Of a stretch of DNA of 64,000 bases, positions 1-12,000 are shown piece after piece. A model generated the notes under the pieces. That model was not told where the DNA came from, searched no databases, and worked only from the letters and a program-made list of their open reading frames with translations. Every line of letters begins with the position of its first letter. The first letter of the stretch is position 1. The position numbers were made by a program, and so were the translations under genes. The stretch spans positions 4,462,830 to 4,526,829 of the forward strand of contig NC_087389.1 in the NCBI RefSeq assembly GCF_963675165.1, read 5' to 3'. Source of the DNA: Halichondria panicea (Eukaryota; Porifera; Demospongiae; Suberitida; Halichondriidae).

Positions 1-102
1 TAGTAAAACCATAACAGAAAACGTATGGGGATTTCATATTAAAGCACCTGACAATGCAATGGTACACATTGTACAGTTAGAAATGAGCCTCAACGTTAAT
101 TA

Positions 103-312
103 TACAGTATTAATTACTAGCAAGTGAAAACCTTTGCGACTAAGCCAAATCAGCAGAAATGTTTACACTTTCGCGATCTGCGTTCTGGCAAGGATCATCA
201 TATCATCGTAATATCTGTATTAAATAGGTTTTTGCGAAGCAATCAAAACTCGCAAAATTCGCGTATGTTTGATGCTCGATGCTCGCAAACATTCTAGTAA
301 TAGTAATTACGG
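103..312. repeat. MITE-like repeat, copy 1
   Basis: About 210 bp bounded by inverted ends that read ACAGTATTAATTACTAG on the left and ATTCTAGTAATAGTAATTAC on the right. The interior (CCTTTGCGA..., CAGCAGAAA..., GATCC TTGCCAGAACGC-like words) recurs in inverted orientation at 3607-3816. It looks like a non-autonomous DNA transposon lying just downstream of, or in the last intron of, the BORCS6-like gene. Ends are approximate. Confidence 0.55.
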
Positions 313-457
313 TGGTTGCACTCAAACTAATGTGGTTAGCCCTTTATTTACATAATTGCACAATGAATCGACAGTCCATAAATTATTATGCCCACTACAA
401 AAACATTCTCTTTACAAAAATGTACATTTCAACCATTCTTTCTATTGACTGACTCAC

Positions 458-2860
458 TGCATGTAGACTGTTCCTGAGGTTATCCATAACGTGGTTGAGG
501 TTGCCAGCTATGACCTTTGCCCTCCTCTCAAGGTCACCCAGGACGTCGGGATCAATGAGGGACACACCCTCCGAGAGCTGGGACAGAGGTAACGTCCAAA
601 TCAGTGAAATAAAAAAAAAATGACATGTAGTGGGCATAACAATTAAAATTAACGTATGGCCTGTGTATACAATAGCTACGTAGCAACTACGTTCTTATAA
701 ATTTTTCAATGCTACATGTAGGACTAAAATTGAGATATTGGCCTCCTCTTCCTATGGTTGATACAGCTGGCACTTGATAAGTAATTAAAAGGTCACGTAC
801 AAGTACAGTGTGTATTGTAAAAACAAATGAATGTGTGTGCAGCTAGAACGAATAGAGCTTACCCCAACTTCGTAGGAGTTCTCTTCAGCGTCTGTACAGT
901 ACATGAACAAAGTCACATCAGAGCATTAGTTAATAATTATGTTATGTTAATTGCAATGTATAAACTTAGTAGTACTTGGACTGAAAGATCACGAGATATA
1001 CTCACTAGCTGTTCCGGATAAAGATCTTTCCCAAGATCTTTCTTTATCATAAACTGAATGTACGTATTAACGATTTAGATACCCACGCATGTAGCCACGC
1101 CCACCTTCACTGTCCTCTCCCTCCACCTCCGCCCCCTCCTCTCCGTCATACTTCTCCAGTACATCAACTGCCACCTCATCAGCCACCAGCTCACTGTGGG
1201 GGGTATTACATGTTTAATTGAAATACTCTAGGGGTACCCTCAGGCTAGAAATACACGCACAAAACCATTGTGGCATCAGAATAAAATGTATTCTGCTGCG
1301 CTATATATACTACAGACCTTAACATAGAGGTAATCTACACCATGATGATCGATGTAAGCTAGGTAGGGTTAGGGTTAGTCCATATAACCTACTTTCATTC
1401 ACATGTTCTAGACCCATACCCCTAACCTGAACCGAAACCCAGCTAGTGTACACCTTATACGAAATGCAAAAACTTTATACTCAATATTTACTGTAAGTAG
1501 CCTCTTGGACATCGATGTATAATTATTTGCACGAGCAAAAAGGAAGTACATTCACACACACCCACACCCACACCCACCCACGCACACACACAAGAACACA
1601 CCTCTTATTATTCTTGCTGGTGGGTCTGGCATAGAGCAAACCAGGGGATTCGAATTCCGTAACCCTGGCAATGTTGCCCTCCTTATTGATCATTAGATAA
1701 GGGGACATTCGTCCACTCTTCTCGCCCCCTGAGGCCACATCTGTTTCCTCAGTACCTGTTCGTCCCACCTCACCACCTGTGGCCAACTGCTCCTCATTAA
1801 CTGATGTGTCTAATAAACAAAATTTGAATATTCGCAGGGATTATCTTCAGAGTGAACAACAACGCACACTATAATTTCGGACATAGTTAAGTATATGAAT
1901 ATGGGGATAATCCACGGGTATAATGGACATGGATGAGACACAATCAAGAGATTTACTATATAGCAAAGGTGAAATAAGTGCATGTATAATAATTATGGTT
2001 GTGGCATACTTCGCACACAGTACAGTACATACAAGTGTGCACACCTTGCTGCTGATTCCGTCGTAATTCTTCAATGGAAGATAAACTTGTTGCAGCATCT
2101 TCTGTTTGTGGCAATGGTGAGGCAGAAACAATGGAGCCTGTTTCAGTTTCAGTGTCCTCTAGGCTCGTAAAACTTGAAGGATCCTGAACACTACTAGACA
2201 GCACCTCTACTGTCTTAGCTGAAGAAGCACAACTCTCTGTGCCTTGACTATTGCTTTGTCCCACCATGGGGAGCGGCTGTGTGGGTGTGGTCTCCGTAAC
2301 GTTGGCCTCAACTTTGAACCAACCGTCTGAAGAGACACTACAGTTGTCAGTCTGAGTATGCTCAGTAGTCTCGGTGGCCACACTAGGATGCTCAGTGTTC
2401 TCGGTGGCCACACTAGGAGGGTGGGGCTGGGTGGTCTGGTCAATTTCATTGTTATCAGAGAAATGACTTGACTCTGATTCAGCACTGGAGAGGGAGACTA
2501 AATCATCATCTGATTGGTCGGATTTAGCGTCCTGGTAACATGTTCTGGTATTGGCGTTCTCTAACAATCCATTATCTGAAAGAAAAAATCCTAATGAACT
2601 ACACAAGTACCTAGACCATCTGTGTGGTACTGGGTACTTTACGGTCATGATTGAATAACACAAACTACAAGCATTAGACAATCTGTATGCAATGAGTTCA
2701 TGTGGTTGGCTTGCTACTGGGTACTGTATGGGTGACGGGTGCATGTAGTCAGTATAGTAGTACATGATCACTACTGTTTTAGCTATTGTGTGCAATTGAT
2801 TGCAAGCCTGATAATGATCTCAAGAGTACACTAAACACAAGGACTTGACTTACCAGACAT
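458..2860 (-). CDS. BORCS6: BORCS6-like subunit of the BORC complex (partial, 3' end outside window)
   Basis: Spliced minus-strand gene reconstructed from GT-AG boundaries: exons 2854-2860 (ATG TCT G), 2045-2575, 1602-1809, 1105-1193, 863-891 and 458-577, joining in frame for exactly 328 codons. The N-terminal half is acidic and Ser/Thr-rich with a near-perfect repeat (PSVATE.TEH twice), typical of disorder. The last visible exon reads LIDPDVLGDLERRAKVIAGN, matching the start of the conserved helical C-terminal region of BORCS6/lyspersin (human IDPEVLRDLERL...). In the family this coiled-coil subunit of BORC recruits ARL8 to lysosomes and drives their outward movement. About 85 residues of the usual C terminus lie left of base 458; a good donor (GCA|GTGAGT) shows that the gene continues. 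The 29-nt exon is the least certain, but it is required by phase. Confidence 0.7.
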
Positions 2861-3092
2861 TATGCAGCCTGTAGATACAGCTAGAGTGTGAGGTTGAGAA
2901 AAAACAGAGAGAAATTTAGTTGAGCTTGTGCTGATCTGATTGCTTGATAGGTGGAGCCTCGTTTTGAGAATTTGGGGGAGGGGCTGCTGCAAGGTGGAGA
3001 TCAGATAATCTCTATAGTGATCGGCACTTCTAACAAAAAGACAGCCCCTCTTGCATTTATATTTGTATGGTGCTTCGGTTGCAGAGCTCAAG
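2861..3092. promoter_or_regulatory. Shared head-to-head promoter region of BORCS6-like gene and IFT122
   Basis: Only about 232 bp separates the two divergent initiator ATGs (2860 minus, 3093 plus). No clear TATA box was seen. The close divergent arrangement implies a bidirectional promoter or overlapping 5' leaders. Inferred from geometry. Confidence 0.5.
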
Positions 3093-6000
3093 ATGCGTTG
3101 TGTGCAAGTCTGGAAAGAGGATGTCAAAGGCAAAGACGGCGAGAGTCTACCGTAAGGGCTCCATTTCTTGTAATACCATCTTGTAAATGGAGTAGATCTG
3201 GCTTGCCACCACCTGGCACGAAGGGTTGGTGTGCACTATATAGATCACTGCCACATCGCTCTATTCCTGCAGAATCTATGACATAGCTTTTCACCCTGAT
3301 GGAAGACGAATGGTCGTGGCTGCTGGGAAGGTGGTCTTGGTGAGTCAAGCACAAGCATAAGCACACTAAACCTACGTACATGTAGTCGGATCACAAATGG
3401 TTATTCGGGATCAATATGAACACAAAATATAATTTCATGGTTGTTAATAATGGTAACAGTAAAGATAATTGTTTAAATGGTGCAGGTGTACAACACAGAG
3501 GATGGTAAGATGGTGGATAACCTGAAGGCTCACAAAGACACAGTCTACACTGTCTCCTACTCCAGAGATGGTAAGGGTCCCTTAACCTCTTCTTATACCG
3601 CTAATCTACCGTATTACTAGAATGTTTTGCGAGCATCAAACATTTGCAAATTTTACGAGGGTTGATCAATAAAATCCGGAAAACCTAAATTATTACTTGT
3701 AAATACACACGATCCTTGCCAGAACGCAATAGTTAGATCGCAAAGGATCAACTTTTCTGCTGATTTGGCTCATTCGCAAAGGTTTTTCACCTGCAAAATA
3801 TTCTAGTAATACAGTAATTGGCGATTTAAAATTTGGCGACCCTCAGATTTGCCAAATACAAATACATGTACTATGGGACTAATTATACATAATTTAATTT
3901 ATTTCTGTTCACTCTTGATGACCCGTCTATTAATCAGCACATGGGAGAAGTAGATGCATAATTATATAGCTTTGAATGAACAAAAGTATTCAACTATTCA
4001 ACCATGCATTACCTTAATGATACATGTAGGAGCCTCTGTGTACCACCTCCACACGTACACAGGTCAGACGTTTGCCTCAGGCAGTGCTGACAAGCAGGTG
4101 GTCCTGTGGAGCAACGATGAGCTCAAGGGCATTCTCAAGTACGGTCACAGTGACCTCATTCAGTCGCTGCAGTACAACCCAGTGTCCCAGCTACTGCTCA
4201 GCTGTACTACCAGCGAAGTTGGTGAGTGTGTGTGAGCAGTGTGGGTGGAGATGTACTCTAAGTGCGGTTTGGTGTGCAATGCACATGAGTGTGCTTCCTT
4301 TTCGAGAATCGCAATTGTGTATGTGTTTGTAAATCAATTGTTCCATGTAGTCCTCGATAGTATAGTGGTAAGTATCTCCGCCTGTCACGCGGAAGACCCG
4401 GGTTCGATTCCCGGTCGGGGAGCTCCTTTTTTGTACTTTTTGCACCTTCCTTCAAAACTGTGGTCCCTGGTATAGCGTTGCTCAGCATTGACTGAATGCG
4501 TGGTCCTCGATAGTATAGTAGTAAGTATCTCCGCCTGTCACGCGGAAGACCCGGGTTCGATTCCCGGTCAGGGAGCTCCTTTTTTTGTACTTTTGCACCT
4601 TCCTTCAAAACTGTGGTCCCTGGTATAGCGTTGCTCAGCATTGGCTGAATGCTTTTAGTGTGTGGTCCTCGATAGTATAGTGGTAAGTATCTCCGCCTGT
4701 CACGCGGAAGACCCGGGTTCGATTCCCGGTCGGGGAGCTCCTTTTTTGTACTTTTTGCACCTTCCTTCAAAACAGTGGTCCCTGCATTGGCTGAATGCTG
4801 TAGTGTGTGGTCCTCGATAGTATAGTGGTAAGTATCTCCGCCTGTCACGCGGAAGACCCGGGTTCGATTCCCGGTCGGGGAGCTCCTTTTTTGTACTTTT
4901 TGCACCTTTCTTCAAAATTGTGGTCCCTGGTATAGCGTTGCTCAGCATTGGCTGAATGCTTGTAGTGTGTGGTCCTCGATAGTATAGTGGTAAGTATCTC
5001 CGCCTGTCACGCGGAAGACCCGGGTTCGATTCCCGGTCGGGGAGTTTCTTTTTTACACCTTCACCGTAAAAATTTGGTCCTGGGGTATAGCGTTGCTCAG
5101 CTTGGCTGGATTCTTGTAGTGTGTGGTCCTCGATAGTATAGTGGTAAGTATCTCCGCCTGTCATGCGGAAGACCCGGGTTCGATTCCCGGTCGTGGAGTT
5201 TCTTTTTTGCACCTTCACCGTAAAACTTTGGTCCTGGGGTATAGCGTTGCTCAGCTTGGCTGGATTCTTGTAGTGTGTGGTCCTCGATAGTATAGTGGTA
5301 AGTATCTCCGCCTGTCACGCGGAAGACCCGGGTTCGATTCCCGGTCGGGGAGTTTCTTTTTTACACCTTCACTGTAAAAATTTGGTCCTGGGGTATAGCG
5401 TTGCTCAGCTTGGCTGGATTCTTGTAGTGTGTGGTCCTCGATAGTATAGTGGTAAGTATCTCCGCCTGTCGTTCGATTCCCGGTCGTGGAGTTTCTTTTT
5501 TGCACCTTCACTGTAAAACTTTGGTCCTGGGGTATAGCGTTGCTCAGCTTGGCTGGATTCTTGTAGTGTGTGGTCCTCGATAGTATAGTGGTAAGTATCT
5601 CCGCCTGTCACGCGGAAAACCCGGGTTCGATTCCCGGTCGGGGAGCTTCTTTTTTGCACCTTCACTGTAAAACTTTGGTCCTGGTATAGCGTTGCTCAGC
5701 ATTGGCTGAATGCTTATAGTGTGTAGTCCTCGATAGTATAGTGGTAAGTATCTCCGCCTGTCACGCGGAACACCCGGATTCGATAGTGTGTAGTCCTCGA
5801 TAGTATAGTGGTAAGTATCTCCGCCTGTCACGCGGAACACCCGGGTTCGATTCCCGGTCAGGGAGCTTCTTTTTTGTATTGGTGAACATGTAATCATGAA
5901 TCATTACCGTACATAAGTGCGTTAACTGGGTCCCTTTCCACTATCATAATGGTCATTGATTCACACACAGGCTAATTAAAGAACAACACTTCTGGCGCCT

Positions 6001-9000
6001 TAGATATTTTCCTGATGATCTTTACCCATTGCAGGACTGTGGTCTCCTGAGCAGAAGTCGGTGATGAAGACCAAAGTTACCTCTAAATGTCTTTGCTGCA
6101 GCTGGACCAATGACGGGCAGTTCTTTGCAGTGGGACACTATAACGGCACTGTTACTATCTGGACAAAGGTGAGCAGACCAACAGTGACTGACACTGGCCT
6201 TATAGCTCATGTATGTAGACCAACACAATGGCTGTAGTACATAGTTGGCATGCTGACTAAGGTTGAAACACATGCTATTCGGAGTGTGATGACAGAAGTA
6301 CCGACTAATTCTAAGTAGCTGGTACAATGAATGAGTTCAGTGTGTTTATATATACAGTAGAACCTCGCTAATCCGGACCCCTTTAATCCGAAACCTCGCA
6401 AATCCGGACAAAATGCAAACTGAAAAAGAGGAGGGGCTGTCAGTAGAATGGACTACTGCGCATGCGCAATCCATATTGCTTTGCTGAATCAGCAATAATA
6501 AACTGCTCAAGACAATGGCCACTGCAAAGAAAACGAAGAAAGAGCTCGCAAGACTCACTGTATTTTAGAGAAAGTTGAGATAAAAGACTATTCTAGCTAG
6601 CAGCTTCCCTTCTGGCCACAATAATATCATAATACATGTATAAAAGTGTCTTCGTTAATGATATTCATAATCAATTAATAACATCTGTTAATCCGGAAAT
6701 TTCATGTATTCGGATGGGGTCTGGTCCCGCTCTATTCGGATTAGCAAGGTTCTACTGTAGTCAATTCGTGATTGAATATTCATGTAAATTACATGAACTA
6801 GTAAGAGTGTGTGACGGTGTGTGTGTGACGGTGTGTGTGATGGCGTGTGTGTGTGACGTGCATGTCCTGACCTCCACTCTTACAGACTGCCGAGAAGAAG
6901 AACACTATAACAAGAGAGGGAGATGCTCCTATATGGACCCTCTCCTGGAACCCTTCGCGGTGAGACTTTTATCACATAATTATAGTGCTAGGAAAAATTC
7001 CCGTTTGAAAATAGTTAATTGTACACTGTCAGGGATGTGTACCCACACAGTGGTGGTTGGTACTAACCCCCTTAGGACTAGTCTACTACATAAAACAGGC
7101 AAATTTGTTTGCTGAATTGAGATTGAGGATTGTACTACTTACAAAAATGTTAGGCACATCCCTGCACTGTTGAATAGGAGTTGAATAGGAAGATTTTACT
7201 AAACTACCTCTGTACATGTAGCTGCTCTAATACATTGTTAGCTTACGTACCTCCATCCCCCCTCCTCTCCTAGGGATGACCATCGTGACAAGTTGACTGT
7301 GTGTGATTGGAACAAGAAACTGAGCTTCTATCAACTCAACGGCAAACAGGTATTATATCGAAATAAGTTATGTGCTACGTTAATTCATATCCCCTGCACT
7401 GCTCATATTTGATTGAGTGCATGCATGTACAGTAACAGTAGTGTACAATAAAAGTAAAGTCAGTGTGTATGTGCACAGGTTGAAACGCATACTGTGCTGC
7501 TTCAACTGGCTGTTAAAAAGAGTAACCTGCTTATACATGTAGAGTAGTCGTAATACAGTGTGTATGTGTTATTCACATTACACATGTGACTGTGTAATAA
7601 ATATGTGTGACTTAATTGTATGTACGCGTATGTGAGCTGTTTATTTCCCCATGGTACAGGTCGGCAAAGATCGTAAACTTGATTATGATCCGACCTGTGT
7701 GTCGTACTTCCCTGGGGGAGACTTCTCAGTCATTGCAGGCTCAAACAGCAAGGTCAGCTATAATCTAGTGATCCATGTGTTGTACTCTTACGTCATTCAG
7801 ATAGTCGAACATGATTGACCAGTGTTATAGAACTTTTACAGCTCCAAAAGAGCTACAGAACTTTATACATTGTATGCTCTATTTTTGAAAGTGAGCTTCC
7901 CTAACTTACGTATAACGAATTGTCTTTGTGCACTGAAATTGTACGTACACTGCACAATGTGTTCTCACTACCCCACCATCCCTAACCCTAACCCTAACCC
8001 TAACCCTAGTCCCACCACCTCCCCTCCTTTAGGCTAGTATATACTCAAAGGACGGGGTGATGCTATCATCAGTCGTGCAGGGAGAGTCTTGGATCTGGTG
8101 TTGCAGGGCCAAGCCGGGCAAGGAGCCTTATCAACTGGTGGGTGGGTGGGTGGGTCGTGATTTCTGTACAATTAAGCTTACATGTTTGTACATCAGTACA
8201 TCAGTGTCTGCATACATTCAATGTAATAGTACTATTATGTGTGCATTGTGAAGTAATGAGCTCGCTACCACAACTATGTATGCGTACACCAGCTAGTGGT
8301 GTGTCTGAAGAGGTGACTATTTGCATTCCTCAATAATATTTGCCTCTTTTATGTAGTAAACAAGGGTAACTAGTAAACTGGTGGTTATTTTTGTCTAGAG
8401 GTGGTTTTAGTACGAACCCCACCACCATCCAGTATTGGCACATTCCTGACATCCTGCCCTTATCGTGGCTTTTGTTTATAGCCTGTACATGTGCAGCTTG
8501 ATAGAGTCTATGTCCCGACATCTACATGCACCTCCCCATTCCCCCACCCCACCCTTCACTGCAGGTTGTTGGTCGTGATGATGGAACACTGTCTCTACAC
8601 CAGCTCACTTTAAACACTGTTCACGGACTCTACAAAGAAAGGTGGGTGGGTCTGTTTGATTGAGATGTGATTCCATATCTTCCCTGGCACTTTGTAGAGT
8701 ACAGTAAAACCTGGCGATTGTAACCTCATAAATAGGCAGGTCACCCTCTATAGTATACAGCGCCAGGTTAATGGACCTCAAAGTCTCCATAGCATGCATA
8801 TGCTGGTACCTGTGTTAGCAGGCTACCTCTTTGTAACAGCCATCGTTGGTCTGCCAATGGTGACTGCTATAAACATGTTTCACTTACAGCACCACAAAAA
8901 GCAAGGATGAATTTCTTACTACAGTACTGATGTGATCTCCTAAACTGTACAATGTGTATTGTCCCTTGTTGCGACCAATGAGATGTGTTAGCAATAATGT

Positions 9001-12000
9001 AATCCCATCATGCAGATATGCGTACCGTGAGCGCCTGACTGATGTGGTAGTGCAGCACCTGCTGACCAACGACAAAGTGACCATCAAGTGTCGGGACATG
9101 GTCAAGAAGATTGCCGTCTATAGGAACAGACTTGCTGTAAGTTAATGTTCATCAGCTCACTCACTATATGTAGCGAGTCAGTTATTTACAAAAGAAGACT
9201 TATGTCCACGTGTACATGCATGATACACTGTACTTGTACCCATTGATCTTCAAACAGCCATAACTTGAGTTAATTCCGATCTCAATGATTTTCTGAAAGC
9301 TCACTGCAAGATCTACCAATCAGGTGGTGTGGCGAATCAAATATGATTTTTTGGGGTCATTTTTGACAGAAAACCATGGCTATACATTTTTTTAAGTGAG
9401 GGAAAAATGCAAAATTGGGCCCCATCAAAATTCGGGGATTAATCTTCCATCTGAAAGGGCTTGGGCTTGGTGTAGCTTTTAGAAATCACAAATTACTGAA
9501 AACAGTCTTTCAAGGTCAACGTGGAGTCACATAATTTAGTACAAATGTACAAAATGTGTTAGTACAAATGTAAAAATGACCGTGCAATTTACATGAATCT
9601 TCTATCACTATGGCAATCCCCCCCTCTCCAGGTCCAGTTGCCCGAGAAGATAGTGGTGTACGAGTTGAGCAGTGGAGACGACAATGACCTCAAGTACACA
9701 CTCAAGGTGAGTGCATGCATGGTGGTGTATAGTTTTAGTCGTGTGTGTTTGGGCAGGCAATGTATGTGACTATAGAGCTAGCACTACAAAAATGTGTTGG
9801 TGGTTTCGTTAGGGAGAGCAAAATCAATAATTTAAGCATTGTAAGGCACTTTTGTAGTCAAGCAACATGAAATGTACTGATTCATTTCCCCTCTCAGGAC
9901 AAGTTTGTGGGTTCTGTTGATTGCAGTCTGCTGGTGGTGTGTAGTCAGCATCTGGTTCTGTGTCAGGAGAGGAAGCTCCTGTGCTACACCTTCAAGGGGG
10001 ACAAGGAGAGGTATGTGTGGAGGGATGGCGGGTAGCTTCGTACCTGCCATCAATTGTACAGTATGTTACCTGTCAGTGAGACTCCTATTTTACCGGGAGA
10101 CTCCTATTGCCAAGTCTCTGGCACTACAAAAATCTTCTGAATGTTACACACACTTTCTTAATTTCAACTTCATATGCAATTTTTAAGCCCTGCTATACAA
10201 GTAGCTATATACTCCACTTGGGGTCTGTATCATAGCAACTAGGTGGGGTTTAACTACCATAAACCCCAGCCCTGGAGCACATTTCTCATAAACTCCATTG
10301 CCTTGAGGGCGCACTGATTTTATACTAGATCTACACAGCCAAAAAGACGCTAGACACTTGCTGACAAGGGCAGGACAGAAGGGTGGGGCTCGCTAAACAC
10401 CAGGAAGGCTGGAGGATGGGCGGGGCTCACTGCTTGGAGCTAGAAACTTAGCACTGGCTTCAAGCTATACGCACAAGCTTTTTGTTCCTTTTTAATAGTT
10501 TTTGAGACTGTTAGCTAGTTGTATCCAAGGTGAGGTAGCTTAGGTAGCAAGTACTTTTCATTCAAGTGGGTATAATTATAACACTTATTGTTCACTACAT
10601 TCGAATTTATGGCAAATGTAAACCATCCTTGGCCTCGGGGCTTCACCCTCGTCCTCGGAGGTTTACTGCCATAAATTCTGATGTAGTGGACAATAAGTAT
10701 AACATATAAATTATGTGTATACATGTAAATCGGACATGTGAATCGGTGAATTTTGGTGAGACATTTATGTATCACCAATGCGACTGTGGCTATAGGGAGT
10801 GGTGTATGTACAATGTACTCTTAAATAACGTTGGTTACATTCTCTGTGCTGCAGAGAGTGGGTGATGGAGGCCCAGATCCGCTACATTAGAGCACTGGGT
10901 GGACCGTCCGGGAGAGAGGGGATTCTGGTCGGACTCAAGAACGGACAAGTGTTCAAGATCTTTATCGATAATTCCTTCCCTATCAGTCTCATCAAGCTCC
11001 AGCTGTCCATTCGCTGTGTCGACCTCAGTGCCAGGTGGGTGTGGGTGGGTGTGTGTGTAGGGGGGGGAAGCATGTTTTGAGGGGATAGTCAGGCCGTACA
11101 ATGTATGTGTACATCAGCTGTGTTTTGTGTCCCTAGGACAGTAACTCTATGCTCAGAAATTCAGGATACAAATGGGGAGGGGGGTCTGATAAGAGCCTGA
11201 GGGGAGGGTAAATATGTGTGTACTGTCATGGTACTTGGTTATAAGTAACCACACACACACACAGTCGTACAAAGCTGGCTGTGGTGGACGAGAACAGCAC
11301 TCTGCTGGTGTACAATCTCAACAACAAGGAGCTGCTCTATCAAGAACCAAACGCTAACAGCGTCTCCTGGAACACTCAGTACGAGGTCAGCTGACAATAA
11401 CGTACATGTAGTATTGAATACGTAGTTGCATCATAGCATTAATAAAGTACGTAAGTGTCAATAAATTATGCACATTTTGTGTGGAATGCACTGGGGATTA
11501 TTCACCCTGTACATACACGTACATAACAATCCCATGTATTTGTGCAGGACATGCTGTGTTTCAGTGGTAACGGGATGTTGAGTATCAAGGCCAGCAACTT
11601 CCCGGCTCACCAGCGAAAGCAGCAGGTACTGACTGTTGCCTACGTTACTCAAGTCTTGAATATCCCCGTTGTACAACTTATCATTTCACAATGGTTGAAA
11701 TCCTTCCATGCCATATTTAATCTTTCTGCAGGGGTTCGTGGTTGGCTTCAGTGGCTCAAAGATTTTCTGTCTGCATTTCTTCACAATGTCAGCCATTGAT
11801 GTACCACAGGTGAGTGAGTGTGCACAGGAACTTTGTATCATGAAATATGTACGTACAGTACATGTACGTGCCTTGAAAATGACCGCCTATTATAGTCACC
11901 TGAGATTATTATTTTGCACATTAATTAACACGTAGATTGACAGCTAACTATAGAATACTTTTTCTCTAAGTTAATCACTCCGGACCTAAGTTAGGAGTAT

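Larger units (their letters stand above)
4351..5880 (+). repeat. Tandem array of 11 tRNA-Asp units inside an IFT122 intron
   Basis: Repeat units of about 139-162 bp, with one shortened unit of 67 bp. Each holds one tRNA-Asp followed by a T run (Pol III terminator) and a spacer containing GGTATAGCGTTGCTCAGC. The array fills most of the intron 4222-6034 in the same orientation as IFT122. Spacers fall into two subtypes (GCTCCTTTTTTGTAC in the first four units; TTTCTTTTTTACACC or TTTCTTTTTTGCACC later), showing growth by unequal exchange. Individual genes are listed separately. Confidence 0.95.

Noticed and set aside
4191-5897. Minus-strand open frames over the tRNA-Asp array, repeating [17 protein letters not shown]
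   Set aside because: They are antisense translations of the tRNA genes themselves. Periodicity and conservation come from the tRNA, and they have no start or splice logic.
6636-7115. Open frame of 159 codons on the plus strand
   Set aside because: Spans the end of a MITE, an intron and an IFT122 exon in the wrong frame ([11 protein letters not shown] instead of [17 protein letters not shown]).
9230-9600. Intron stretch with CATAACTTGAG and TTTTTTGGGGTCATTTTTGAC as a repeat
   Set aside because: Looks like a dispersed repeat but I found no second copy or clear ends in this window.
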